A program made the translations under genes and the position numbers. Positions 30,065 through 39,101 of a stretch of 64,000 bases of DNA are shown piece by piece. The notes under the pieces were generated by a model, which ran no database searches, was not told the origin of the DNA, and saw only the letters and a program-made list of their open reading frames with translations. Numbering within the stretch: position 1 is the stretch's first letter; the number at the start of each line of letters is the position of its first letter. The stretch is from Candidatus Endolissoclinum faulkneri L2 (GTDB taxonomy: Bacteria > Pseudomonadota > Alphaproteobacteria > Thalassobaculales > Thalassobaculaceae): contig NC_019566.1 in the NCBI RefSeq assembly GCF_000319385.1, positions 759,266 to 823,265 of the forward strand. The letters are read 5' to 3'.

Positions 30065-31057
30065 GTGAGTAAAGAAAATGATCTAATAGATGAGTTTAAT
30101 ATAATCGCTAAATTCTTTACGCCTCTTACCAAGAATGCGTCAGGCACATTCGGATTACTAGAGGACGCTGCTGTACTACCTCCGATTAGCCCGCAACAAG
30201 AATGGGTGGTTACAGTTGATGCCATAATTTGCAACGTACATTTTTTGCCGAATGATCCAATTGAATTGATCGCTCGTAAAGCGTTACGAGTAAATTTATC
30301 AGATTTGGCCGCTATGGGAGCTACGCCATACGGCTATACACTTACCATAGCACTGCGCAAAAATTTGCCGGATTCGCAGTGTTTGCTAAAAAAAGTATCC
30401 AATGGACTAACAATTGATCAAGCAGAATTCGGTATACATCTTATTGGTGGAGATACTGTATCTACGAATGGGCCTATGACTTTGGCAATCACTGCTTTTG
30501 GAATCGTCCATAAAGGTAAGTTGCTACGTCGCTCTGCGGCTATGCCAGGTCAAGATCTTTGGATCAGTGGCACGATTGGTGATGGTGCATTTGGCCTAAA
30601 AGTAGCAAAGGGAATGCTATCTAAACAATACTTGGAACTTGTAGATCGTTATCGCTTACCTCAACCGCGTATATCGCTTGGTTGTCGGTTGTCAGGAATT
30701 GCAGCTGCTGTTATTGACGTTTCAGACGGTTTGATTCGAGATGCTCAACATATAGCGAATCAGTCCAACTGCCGATTAGTCATTGATGGGAGTGCTTTAC
30801 CAATTTCCGAATCAGTTTCTTGCATAATCGCAGATCGTTCAGAAATGCTTAAGTTAATTCTAACGGGTGGTGATGATTACGAATTGTTATTCACCGCGGC
30901 ACCTGATGCTATCACACAAATTCAGCAGGCAAGCTACGAATTAGAAATACCCATCACTCGTATAGGTTGGGTAGATTCAGGTAAGGGTGTTGATGTTTTA
31001 GATTATAACGGTACTAAACTTAATTTGTTGGCAGAATCAGGATGGAGTCATTTTTAA
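30065..31057 (+). CDS. thiL: Thiamine-monophosphate kinase ThiL
   Basis: ThiL phosphorylates thiamine monophosphate to the active diphosphate. It belongs to the AIRS/PurM fold. Motifs seen are LLEDAAVLPP (usually GDDAAV), ALRVNLSDLAAMGATP, GGDTVSTNGPM and VIDVSDGLIRDAQHIA. The GTG at 30065 gives 330 residues, a normal length. The ribosome site is odd: AGGAGG (30044-30049) is 15 bases from this GTG but well placed for an out-of-frame ATG at 30055 that opens a five-codon frame. Confidence 0.93.
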   Translation: MSKENDLIDEFNIIAKFFTPLTKNASGTFGLLEDAAVLPPISPQQEWVVTVDAIICNVHFLPNDPIELIARKALRVNLSDLAAMGATPYGYTLTIALRKNLPDSQCLLKKVSNGLTIDQAEFGIHLIGGDTVSTNGPMTLAITAFGIVHKGKLLRRSAAMPGQDLWISGTIGDGAFGLKVAKGMLSKQYLELVDRYRLPQPRISLGCRLSGIAAAVIDVSDGLIRDAQHIANQSNCRLVIDGSALPISESVSCIIADRSEMLKLILTGGDDYELLFTAAPDAITQIQQASYELEIPITRIGWVDSGKGVDVLDYNGTKLNLLAESGWSHF

Positions 31058-31629
31058 TTGAGATTTAACGTCTAGAAAATTTTACTTATCCTAAAAAGAT
31101 GTTAGTTTATTGTCAGAATGTCGTTTTCGACCTTAAAAAGGTAACGTTTATTGTATAAAAAGTATAAATTTTTTAGTGAGTACAAGCATAATACACATTT
31201 TTATAAACAAAATACTTGTATAGTTATATTGCTAGCTTTTTTGATCAAAAATCTCTTTCTGAATAACAATACTACAATTAATTTATAGCTAATAAAATTA
31301 GTAATTCTTATCGAATTAATATTCCAGCTAAATCTAAACAAGAATATAATATTCTTCTATATAGCAGATTATTTTTTTGACAAATAATTTTTAAATCATT
31401 CAAACTTTTGAAAATTAAACTTAATCATTAGTCAATAACTAATCTACTTCGTATAAATATACCATCCTAGGATGATCTAAAAAGGTCAATATCTATGATA
31501 ATATATTTTATATCATAATTACAATCTGACTATCGTCACAACACTAAATTATGATGCATGAAGGTAATTTTAATTGGCAAAAAATTTATCTTATTATTAC
31601 AATTCTTTAATACTTGAAGAAAATCTTGG
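31058..31629. other. 0.57-kb AT-rich spacer
   Basis: No gene, tRNA or clear signal is visible between thiL and the MFS gene, and stops are frequent in all frames. Confidence 0.6.
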
Positions 31630-32829
31630 TTGCGCATAAAATACTTAATGTTATTCAGTAATCCATTTACTAAAAATATAGCATTGTTAGCAATTTCCCA
31701 AGCGTTGTCGATGTCTGCAATGACTATAAGCATTGCAGTTACAGGGCTATCTGGGAAAAACATAGCCCCTGACCCATCATATGCTACACTTCCACTCACC
31801 TTTCAGTCTGCTGCAACAATGCTGACAACTATGCCAGCAGCTTTATATATGCGTTATGTTGGCCGACGTTTGGGTTTTATTACTGGCGTTTTTATTGGTA
31901 TGACTGGAGCATTTATCGGGATTTCGGCTATATTTTCAATAAATTTTTTATTATTCTGCATAGCTTCTACTCTAATTGGGTCATTTCACGGCTTTGCCGT
32001 GCTGTACCGATACGCTGCTGCTGATACTAGTCCCAATAATTTTCGATCACAGGCAATTTCATTAGTTTTGACTGGAGGAGTGTTAGCTGCCATAATAGGT
32101 CCAGAAATTGCGAAAGCTTCATACGACTGGTTTGCTCCGATTATGTTTGCTGGAAACTTTTTAGCTATCGCAGCTTTGCAAGCAATAACTCTTGTCTTTC
32201 TTGCCTTTTTACGCATACCACGGCCTAATGTCATAATTAATTCTCAGTATTGCCGTCCTTTACTGGAGATTGCCCGTCAACCTAAATTTTTTGTAGCTGT
32301 TATTAGTGCTATGGTAGGATATAGTAGTATGACTTTTATTATGACTGCGACACCATTAGTGATGGAAAAATGTGGATTTTCCTTTCGTCAATCAACATCT
32401 GTAATCCAATGGCACTCAATTGGTATGTTCTTGCCATCATTGTTTACTGGATCACTAATAAATACGTTAGGGGTAATTCGCATAATGCTGGCCGGAGTAA
32501 TTACCTACCTTATTTGTATTGCTATTAATTTTTCAGGAGTTGAATTACTTCAATTTTTTTCCTCAATGATCTTGTTAGGTATCGCTTGGAACTTCTTATT
32601 TATAGGTGGTAGTACTCTTCTTACAGAGTCATGTAGCATCAATGAACGTGAGAAGATTCAAGGTTTTGGTGATTTTTTGGTATTTTCAGCTTCTACATTT
32701 GCTACATTATTCTCAGGTTATATTAGCCATACTTTTGGGTGGCAGGCAGTTAATATTTGCATTCTGCCATTTGTAGTTTTTGCAGGAATAATTATTCTAT
32801 GGTATAATAAATCTGTGTCATCAAATTAA
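31630..32829 (+). CDS. MFS transporter, 12 membrane segments, substrate unknown
   Basis: The 399-residue protein is hydrophobic throughout, with about 12 predicted helices. The first inter-helix loop region has YMRYVGRRLGFITGVFIG, resembling the MFS loop 2-3 G-x3-D-R-x-G-RR motif, and a central charged loop divides two six-helix halves. I take the TTG at 31630 (MRIKYLMLFSNPF), which shares its first 12 bases with bamA; an ATG at 31648 is an alternative. Substrate and direction cannot be read from the sequence. It stands alone. Confidence 0.85.
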   Translation: MRIKYLMLFSNPFTKNIALLAISQALSMSAMTISIAVTGLSGKNIAPDPSYATLPLTFQSAATMLTTMPAALYMRYVGRRLGFITGVFIGMTGAFIGISAIFSINFLLFCIASTLIGSFHGFAVLYRYAAADTSPNNFRSQAISLVLTGGVLAAIIGPEIAKASYDWFAPIMFAGNFLAIAALQAITLVFLAFLRIPRPNVIINSQYCRPLLEIARQPKFFVAVISAMVGYSSMTFIMTATPLVMEKCGFSFRQSTSVIQWHSIGMFLPSLFTGSLINTLGVIRIMLAGVITYLICIAINFSGVELLQFFSSMILLGIAWNFLFIGGSTLLTESCSINEREKIQGFGDFLVFSASTFATLFSGYISHTFGWQAVNICILPFVVFAGIIILWYNKSVSSN

Positions 32830-34169
32830 TAAGATAGATATATCTGCTACTGGTGAATAATATTTTCATCATATTTAACTATGTATGTTTAAATAATAAT
32901 TATATTTGTTGTCATTCAATTTTATTAATTGATAGTTTAATTAAAATTAACAAGCTGCTTTAATACTAACTTAAGCATTTGCATAAGAAGGTATTAAAAT
33001 ATTTTGTAATGATAAATTATCCCATCCGTTGGGTTATATTCGTGTAGTAAAATTTGTTATGTTATGTAAAATATTTTTTATAAAAATCTTTGATTAGTGC
33101 TATTTAAAAAATATGGCTAATAGCAAAAGAAATATTTTTGATTTTTGTTTGTTTGATTAACAAGCAATTCATAATCTTATTTTCCCTTCATAGTCTCAAA
33201 GAGACTTTTTATTGCATATAATTATTGTTAATGTTAAATAATATCTTTGCATTAGTACTATCTAACGAGTTAATATAGCTGTGTTTTGACATCGGTATAT
33301 GGCCAGGATATTTAATAGAGATCAATGAATTAACGATGAGCGAAACAAAAATCAATGATTTTCTACCGCATATTTGTTTGGCTGGTAAGATCAAATAAAG
33401 TGAAAATAAACTAATTTACCCTAGATATTTTTATTGCCATCTTCTGAATAAACGACATTCTACAATATACAATTAGTAATTCATAATAATAGATTAGAAA
33501 ATAAATTTTAGTCGCTTATATATAATGATATTGTGTTAGTAATTATTGATTTTTTAGGTGGAAGTCCTAAACCTCATAGTGTTAAAAGCTTGTTAAAAAA
33601 CAATACAACAAGTATTATGTCATGTTGAAGAAAAAAAGTGTAAGAGGTAGGATTGTTGCGCATAAAATTTAATATCTTCGTCAATTTATTATCACGATTA
33701 TACTTTGCATTTAGCTTTTTGCCTCAAATGGCAATACATTTCCAAACGCATAGATGGTAATTCCCTGTAAATGTTTGTAAACCTAGATCATATTAGTATC
33801 GTTAATTGAGCAACAAATAATCTAATTACTGACAATTTGTTAATTATTGTGTGCATATTGGCTTCATTCGTATCTTGAAGAAGATTTCATTTTGTTTATC
33901 TTGCAATTAACTCTGGAATCTATATTTAATAACAAAAATTACTTTTAATATAATAGATAAGGTCGAATTATATCTTCTAACAAAGAATTTTTTTAAGTTT
34001 TGTATTCCCTAGAATTGCTGAAATTTTCTTTATTAGTTTAATGAAATTTATTATTTTGAATTGAAATTAGCGTCTCATAAGTTTTTGGGCGTTTGAGCAA
34101 AAACTCACTAAAAGTATAAAGATAGATATTAACTAGATTAAATTATATCTTATAAAAGTTAAATTGACT
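32830..34169. other. 1.3-kb spacer between convergent genes
   Basis: No confident gene. A short frame from TTG 33656 to 33760 (34 codons) begins MRIKFNIFVNLL, like a signal peptide, and shares 12 bases with the bamA and MFS starts; it may be the head of a lost exported protein. A small hairpin with a T-run lies at 33192-33210. Other short frames look random. Confidence 0.5.
33192..33210 (+). terminator. Possible rho-independent terminator
   Basis: A 6-bp stem (AGTCTC/GAGACT) around an AAA loop is followed by TTTTT. It is 363 bases past the MFS stop. The shape fits a short intrinsic terminator, but the stem is brief. Confidence 0.35.
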
Positions 34170-34610
34170 TTATTCATCAGGGCTAAAGCGTCCTATATTG
34201 CCGATAAGCTGCTTAAGCAAAGTAATGTTTTGACCAGCAGTTGGAGTTTCGTCTCTGAGAGGAGTAATTTTTTTACCATCATTCAGGTTTAGTACCTTAA
34301 CAGACTTAACTAAACCACTAGATTCAAAATTAATGCAAACTATTCGTCGCTCGATTGTCTTCGGTTTATAAAAAGCCTGACTTTTAATGCGTTGGCTAAT
34401 ATAATACCATTGATCTTCACCAAAATTAGCATAGCTGGAAGGTGAGCCTAATAAGTCAAGGACTTCCGATTGTTCCGTACGACCTAACTTAATGTTAGCT
34501 AGACTTTTCATGTCTACTGTGTTACCGTGATCTTTAATTTGCGGGCTACAAGCAGCAACGATAACAACTAAAACACCAATAAAAAGAGCAACGATGCGAT
34601 GCATGTGCAT
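34170..34610 (-). CDS. bamE: Outer-membrane assembly lipoprotein BamE (SmpA/OmlA)
   Basis: BamE is an accessory lipoprotein of the BAM complex. From the ATG at 34610 the 146-residue protein has a short basic start, a hydrophobic stretch and a lipobox ending V-A-A-Cys21. The mature domain has IKLGRTEQSEVLDLLGSPSS and EDQWYYISQRIKS, the SmpA/OmlA pattern. A second ATG at 34604 is equally possible. The frame continues 63 codons upstream, but that part has no signal-sequence logic. It pairs functionally with BamA at 4-6 kb. Confidence 0.9.
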   Translation of the reverse strand: MHMHRIVALFIGVLVVIVAACSPQIKDHGNTVDMKSLANIKLGRTEQSEVLDLLGSPSSYANFGEDQWYYISQRIKSQAFYKPKTIERRIVCINFESSGLVKSVKVLNLNDGKKITPLRDETPTAGQNITLLKQLIGNIGRFSPDE

Positions 34611-35298
34611 AATAGATAAATTGATTGAGTTGTTTAACTTCGTAAATATTACTTGTATAGTTTCGATAGAAATTAATAAACTACAAATCGAGTGTCGCAT
34701 GAAAAAACCGTTAATTTTTTTAAAAGAAGAATCGTTATAAGTGCTATTAATATCAAAAATTCTGGTCATTATGCTCGTAATTTCTTTCTTGAGAAACAAG
34801 TCAAGTAATCAAGCAAAAGCTTGAAAAGCTGCCAAATAGTATCAAGTTTGTTTGATGCAATCTAGCTCAGCAATTTTCTCAAACAACTATTGCAATTTGC
34901 TCAAACTTTGTACATTCAATCTCACTCTATCTGACTACTTACAGAGTCCCTAATGCAAGGGCATTAAGCGGAAAGTTTACAGAAAGTAGCCTATTTATAT
35001 TCCAATTACTTCACATATCAATTAGTAATAATTGTGATTATGTAGTCTTTAAGTAAAGAAGAAATGTAACCTTAGAATTATAAAATTAGCTTAGTTACGA
35101 TGTTATGTTTTTTTAGTTAGTATAGTCATCTAACTATTATTCCAACCAGTACAAAGAACGACATTTACAAAAATTATATTAAAAAGCTAGCCACTAAATA
35201 ATAGGTATTCGGAATCATAGATGCTTGCTAAAATGATATATATGCTCTTTCGGTATGCTTAGTACACTTGAACCATGTATGTATATAGTATAAAATAA
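34611..35298. other. 0.7-kb spacer upstream of bamE
   Basis: No gene is seen. GC is slightly higher around 34830-34990 than in the deepest spacers, which may mean old coding sequence, but no frame reads as a known protein. Confidence 0.5.
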
Positions 35299-35660
35299 AA
35301 AAATCTAATTATATACTCTGTCAACACACTGTTATTGCCGCTTATTTCATTTATTAGTATAACTCAACGTATAAAATATCACTTTCGAAGCAAATCAATC
35401 GTAGCTTGTTGTGCTATCGGAGCGTTTCGGATTACTAAATCTTTTATCACTCAGGACGATGTCGACAATACACCAGCGCAAGTATACAGATTGGATCGAT
35501 AATGAATAGCACGTTAGCTGCCAGCTTTGTGCTGCAGTGTACGATTATCTTAAAATCAATCGCCAATGAAGTAACAGATGAGATAGATGAGTTGTTTAAT
35601 CACAATCAACAAATCTATAAGTTAGAAGTTAAACTTGACCTAATCGTTAAAGATCTCTAA
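35299..35660 (+). pseudogene. Decayed DUF177 (YceD-like) gene upstream of plsX
   Basis: Alphaproteobacteria usually carry a DUF177/YceD-family gene just before plsX. Here one frame (35299-35502, no good start) reads ISFISITQRIKYHF, then SIVACCAIGAFRITKSF, then QVYRLDR-stop. A second frame opens at ATG 35502, overlapping that stop as TAATG, and reads NSTLAASFVLQCTIILKS, then IANEVTDEIDELF. This follows the family layout: an N-terminal strand, the ERAALARRxGLL helix, then VVQTCVVTLEPV and an acidic F-rich strand. Total length is about 119 residues against roughly 175 expected, with a frameshift. The call is from remembered consensus. Confidence 0.5.
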
Positions 35661-36060
35661 GCTCTGAAAGGAAAATTTCCGACGTTAGGGCAAAATTATA
35701 GCCGCAATTTTATGCATTTTGATTAATCCATATACTCGCACAATTGTTAGTGCATGGAAGATTAACGTTGAGAATAGCAGTGTACAAATAAGGAAATAAA
35801 AGATAGATATTTGCGTAGACTCGCTCTTCGCAGCGCGAGCTTTGTTAAAAACTGCGATATCAAAATAGCATAGCTTACTTGTCAACTGACTAATTCCATG
35901 TGACGTAAAACCCGCCTGGGCGCCAATCGGTAGGTAGGATAGGCGTTTTGCCAATAAAAATCGATGCGCAGCATTGATAAAAACGCCAAAGTTTCTTCGA
36001 TCGATGTTCATAGGTTTGTAATGCTAGTACCTTTTAAAAATTGACAATGAGGATTGACTA
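35661..36060. other. 0.4-kb spacer before plsX
   Basis: It contains a patch of higher GC (about 35810-35970), perhaps more eroded coding DNA. A 108-codon minus-strand frame (35685-36011) has no recognisable family and I do not call it. TTGACA occurs at 36039, but no matching -10 before plsX is evident. Confidence 0.45.
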
Positions 36061-37122
36061 GTGTCAAAAGACCTAAGAATTGCATTGGACGCTATGGGCG
36101 GTGACCAAGCACCTGAAATGATTATTCAGGGTGTTGATATAGCGCTGGAACGAAGCCCAGATCTTAAAATCATTTTAGTAGGAGATAAAGCACTGATATT
36201 GTCTTTGTTAAAAACAACCAAACGTCTCAAAAAACATTTGCCAGAGATTATACACACAAAAAAAGCTATTGCCGATGAAGACAAACCATCAGTAGCTCTG
36301 CGTCAAGGACAAGGTTCTAGCATGCGTCTAGCGATTGACTTGGTGGGAAATGATAAGGCAGATTGCGTTGTATCAGCTGGAAACACCGGCGCTTTGATGG
36401 CACTTTCCAAGAAAGTGCTACGGCTAATGCCTGGAATCGATCGACCCGCGATCGCAGGATTTTTTCCCACTAAACGCGGTGAGAGTGTAATGTTAGATCT
36501 CGGAGCCAATATTGCCTGTGATGCGAAGAATCTAGTACAATTTTCTATTATGGGGCAAATATTTGTACGAACAGTTTTAGGACTTAAACGACCAGTCGTG
36601 GGCATTCTAAATGTAGGTATTGAGGGTCAAAAGGGCAACACTTGCGTTCGTGAGGCAGCAGCTACATTACAAAGAATGACTAACATGCCATTCGAATTCT
36701 ATGGATTCGTGGAAGGAGATGACATACCAGCTGGCACGGTGGATGTGGTTGTCACTGATGGATTTTCCGGTAATATTGCTTTAAAGACAGCAGAAGGCAC
36801 CTCAGAACTAATTAGTCAGTTTCTGCGCGACGCATTTCATAATTCTTTATTGTCAAAAATTGGCTACCTCTTGGCACGCAGCGCTGTTGGCCAACTACGT
36901 CAACGTATAGATCCAAGAAGATATAACGGAGCAATGGTATTAGGCCTTAACGGCATTGCTGTAAAAAGTCATGGTAGCACTGATGCTCTTGGATTTGCTA
37001 ATGCTATCGGTGTAGCAGCTGATATGAAACGTTATAGATTTCTTGAGAAAGTTCGTGAAGAATTAACTAATAACGGTCTTGATCTCCCGGCAGAGCAATC
37101 AAAAGTGGTGGCAACAGCATGA
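36061..37122 (+). CDS. plsX: Phosphate acyltransferase PlsX
   Basis: PlsX makes acyl-phosphate from acyl-ACP for glycerol-3-phosphate acylation. The 353-residue protein starts at GTG 36061, with GAGGA at 36048-36052. It has LRIALDAMGGDQAPEMI, VSAGNTGALMALS, VMLDLGANIACDA, LNVGIEGQKGN and VVTDGFSGNIALKT, all characteristic. It overlaps fabH by four bases (ATGA). Confidence 0.96.
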   Translation: MSKDLRIALDAMGGDQAPEMIIQGVDIALERSPDLKIILVGDKALILSLLKTTKRLKKHLPEIIHTKKAIADEDKPSVALRQGQGSSMRLAIDLVGNDKADCVVSAGNTGALMALSKKVLRLMPGIDRPAIAGFFPTKRGESVMLDLGANIACDAKNLVQFSIMGQIFVRTVLGLKRPVVGILNVGIEGQKGNTCVREAAATLQRMTNMPFEFYGFVEGDDIPAGTVDVVVTDGFSGNIALKTAEGTSELISQFLRDAFHNSLLSKIGYLLARSAVGQLRQRIDPRRYNGAMVLGLNGIAVKSHGSTDALGFANAIGVAADMKRYRFLEKVREELTNNGLDLPAEQSKVVATA

Positions 37123-38123
37123 TAAAACGGTCCATAATGATCGCGACCGGATCTTATCTTCCAGAGCGCGTGGTCAGTAATGAGGAAATCTCCGCATGGG
37201 TGGATACATCCGATAAATGGATTCGTCAACGTACTGGCATTCGACAACGCCATTTTGCTGATCACACAGAACTTACTAGTCACCTCGCCATTAAAGCAGC
37301 CCGCCATGCTCTTGAGATGGCTAAACTTGATGCTGAGGTTATCGATTTAATAGTTGTGGCTACAACAACTCCAGATGATACTTTTCCAGCGACAGCAACC
37401 AAGGTACAAAAAGAACTTGGCGCTTTTAATGGTGCTGCTTTTGACATACAAGCAGTATGTGCAGGATTTATTTATGCTATTGCGGTAGCAGACAACTTCT
37501 TGAAGTCAGGCCAGGCCAGCACAGCCTTAGTAATCGGTGCAGAAACTTTTTCACGCCTACTTGACTGGAAAGATCGAACTACCTGTGTACTGTTTGGCGA
37601 CGGGGCAGGAGCGGTACTTTTACGCGTCATAGATGCTAATAACAACGAAAACTGGGGAGTGCTTTCTACCCATCTGCATACTGATGGATCTGAACGAGAT
37701 ATTCTTTATGTCGATGGTGGTCCTTCAGCGACCAAGACCGTTGGTCATGTACGCATGAACGGAAAAGAAGTTTTTCGCCATGCAGTATCTAAGCTATCTA
37801 GCGTAATAGATGAATCGTTGGAAGATAACGGTTTATCTCCTAACGATGTTGATTGGCTGATACCCCACCAAGCTAATCGACGCATCATTGATTCCATAAT
37901 CAACCGCATGAAAATACCAACTGAGAAAGTACTGGTTTCCATTGAACGTCACGCTAATACCTCAGCAGCCTCGGTCCCATTAGCGCTAGATGAAGCTGTA
38001 CGTGATGGTCGGGTTTGCGCTGGACATTTGCTACTCCTAAGTGCTATCGGCGGAGGACTTGCCTGGGGTGCAGGAGTTGTTCGTTTTGGTCTTCCAGTAC
38101 ATTCTTGGTACTATAGGAAATAG
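37119..38123 (+). CDS. fabH: 3-oxoacyl-ACP synthase III (FabH)
   Basis: FabH starts fatty acid synthesis by condensing acetyl-CoA with malonyl-ACP. The catalytic triad is Cys114 (AVCAGF), His250 (PHQANRRI) and Asn280 (HANTSAAS). At 334 residues it is normal, with a slightly extended C terminus. It is translationally coupled to plsX by a four-base overlap, and ihfA follows after 103 bases, as in other alphaproteobacteria. Confidence 0.96.
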   Translation: MIKRSIMIATGSYLPERVVSNEEISAWVDTSDKWIRQRTGIRQRHFADHTELTSHLAIKAARHALEMAKLDAEVIDLIVVATTTPDDTFPATATKVQKELGAFNGAAFDIQAVCAGFIYAIAVADNFLKSGQASTALVIGAETFSRLLDWKDRTTCVLFGDGAGAVLLRVIDANNNENWGVLSTHLHTDGSERDILYVDGGPSATKTVGHVRMNGKEVFRHAVSKLSSVIDESLEDNGLSPNDVDWLIPHQANRRIIDSIINRMKIPTEKVLVSIERHANTSAASVPLALDEAVRDGRVCAGHLLLLSAIGGGLAWGAGVVRFGLPVHSWYYRK

Positions 38124-38173
38124 GACAAGCAAACAGCTAACTTGCTATCACTCTCTTGAAATCACCGAATTAA

Positions 38174-38202
38174 TTGACGCTTGATTTTCTTTGCGGTAAT
38201 AT
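38174..38202 (+). promoter_or_regulatory. Candidate sigma70-type promoter for ihfA
   Basis: TTGACG at 38174-38179 and TAATAT at 38197-38202 are separated by 17 bases. They end 24 bases before the ihfA ATG, with GAGG at 38217-38220 as ribosome site. The match to the -35/-10 consensus is good; no experimental support. Confidence 0.5.
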
Positions 38203-38226
38203 TTTTTACTAAAAATGAGGATATAA

Positions 38227-38541
38227 ATGACAGGCGAAACTCTCACTAGAGCTCATCTGAGCGAGGCCATTTATCAAGAAGTGGACCTTTCCCGTAATGA
38301 ATCGGCAGATCTCGTCGAATCAGTTCTTGAGGAAATTATTGAAGCTTTGCTTCGTGGAGAAATAGTTAAAATATCTTCTTTTGGCAGTTTCTCAGTTCGC
38401 CAAAAAAGAAAAAGAATAGGCAGAAATCCGAAAACAGGCGAGGAAGTTACAATACTTCCTCGCCGAGTTCTAGTATTTCGTCCATCTCATGTCTTAAGAA
38501 ATAGAATTAACCAAGATTTAGAAGAAAAAAATTCAAATTAA
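38227..38541 (+). CDS. ihfA: Integration host factor subunit alpha
   Basis: IhfA pairs with IhfB to bend DNA in replication, recombination and transcription. The 104-residue protein has [18 protein letters not shown] at the start, [22 protein letters not shown] in the beta arm (with the DNA-intercalating Pro in RNPKTGEEV) and [13 protein letters not shown] near the end. The extra C-terminal tail is short and charged. A MerR-family gene normally follows but is not intact here. Confidence 0.95.
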   Translation: MTGETLTRAHLSEAIYQEVDLSRNESADLVESVLEEIIEALLRGEIVKISSFGSFSVRQKRKRIGRNPKTGEEVTILPRRVLVFRPSHVLRNRINQDLEEKNSN

Positions 38542-39027
38542 TATAAAACAATACCTCAAGCATAAGGATTTATCTACAAAGCCATAGATAACAGATAAAT
38601 TTTGTATTGTTTACAATCAAGCTGATTGAGCAGTAGTATGTGGAGCTTATCCCATTTATGCTATTAATTTTTAAAGTCAAATATTAACCTTGTTTACTAA
38701 GTAAAAATTAGTAGGTTGCTGTTGTATTGTGTAGGCTACTATAGCAAGCCTAATTATGAATTGAGATTATATTGCGTACTATTAAAAGAAGCTAAGAGTA
38801 CTCAATATTGAGTACTCTTAGCTGATATAAGCAAGTATTGAGGTGATTAGTAAATATTTACAAAAATAAAACACACTTCTCTGAAGAAAGAGCATTAGAG
38901 CGATATCAAGCTAGAAGTAATTCTTGGCGCTAAAATATGCTTAATAATAATTACTTCAGGTAGCAGTAAAATTAAAAAATAATTATTAGTGTTTTAGCCA
39001 ATTCAGATTACCTATATTGCAGTAGTT
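38542..39027. other. 0.5-kb spacer between ihfA and tRNA-Pro
   Basis: No intact gene is seen. In relatives a MerR-family regulator often sits between ihfA and tRNA-Pro. The final 100 bases in one frame read KLEVILGAKICLIITSG, loosely like a MerR C-terminal helix, too weak to call. A 34-base perfect palindrome lies at 38790-38823. Confidence 0.45.
38790..38823. repeat. 34-base perfect palindrome
   Basis: Two 17-base arms meet with no loop (AGCTAAGAGTACTCAAT and its complement). It lies about 205 bases before tRNA-Pro. Uninterrupted palindromes of this size are usually unstable, so its survival is notable. Confidence 0.92.
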
Positions 39028-39101
39028 CGGAGCGTAGCGCAGCTCGGTAGCGCACCACGCTGGGGGTGTGGTGGTCGTGGGTTCGAATCCCACCGCTCCG
39101 A
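39028..39101 (+). tRNA. tRNA-Pro(GGG)
   Basis: A 74-base cloverleaf. The acceptor CGGAGCG pairs with CGCTCCG, with discriminator A. The D arm GCGC/GCGC encloses AGCTCGGTA. The anticodon stem is CCACG/TGTGG with loop CTGGGGG (anticodon GGG). The T arm is GTGGG-TTCGAAT-CCCAC. The 3' CCA is not encoded. Confidence 0.97.

Noticed and set aside
33209-33394. 61-codon minus-strand frame between MFS and bamE
   Set aside because: Composition and residues look random, with no context or start signal.
35685-36011. 108-codon minus-strand frame upstream of plsX
   Set aside because: No family resemblance, no good ribosome site, and it lies over a region that may be eroded plus-strand DNA; its openness may be chance.
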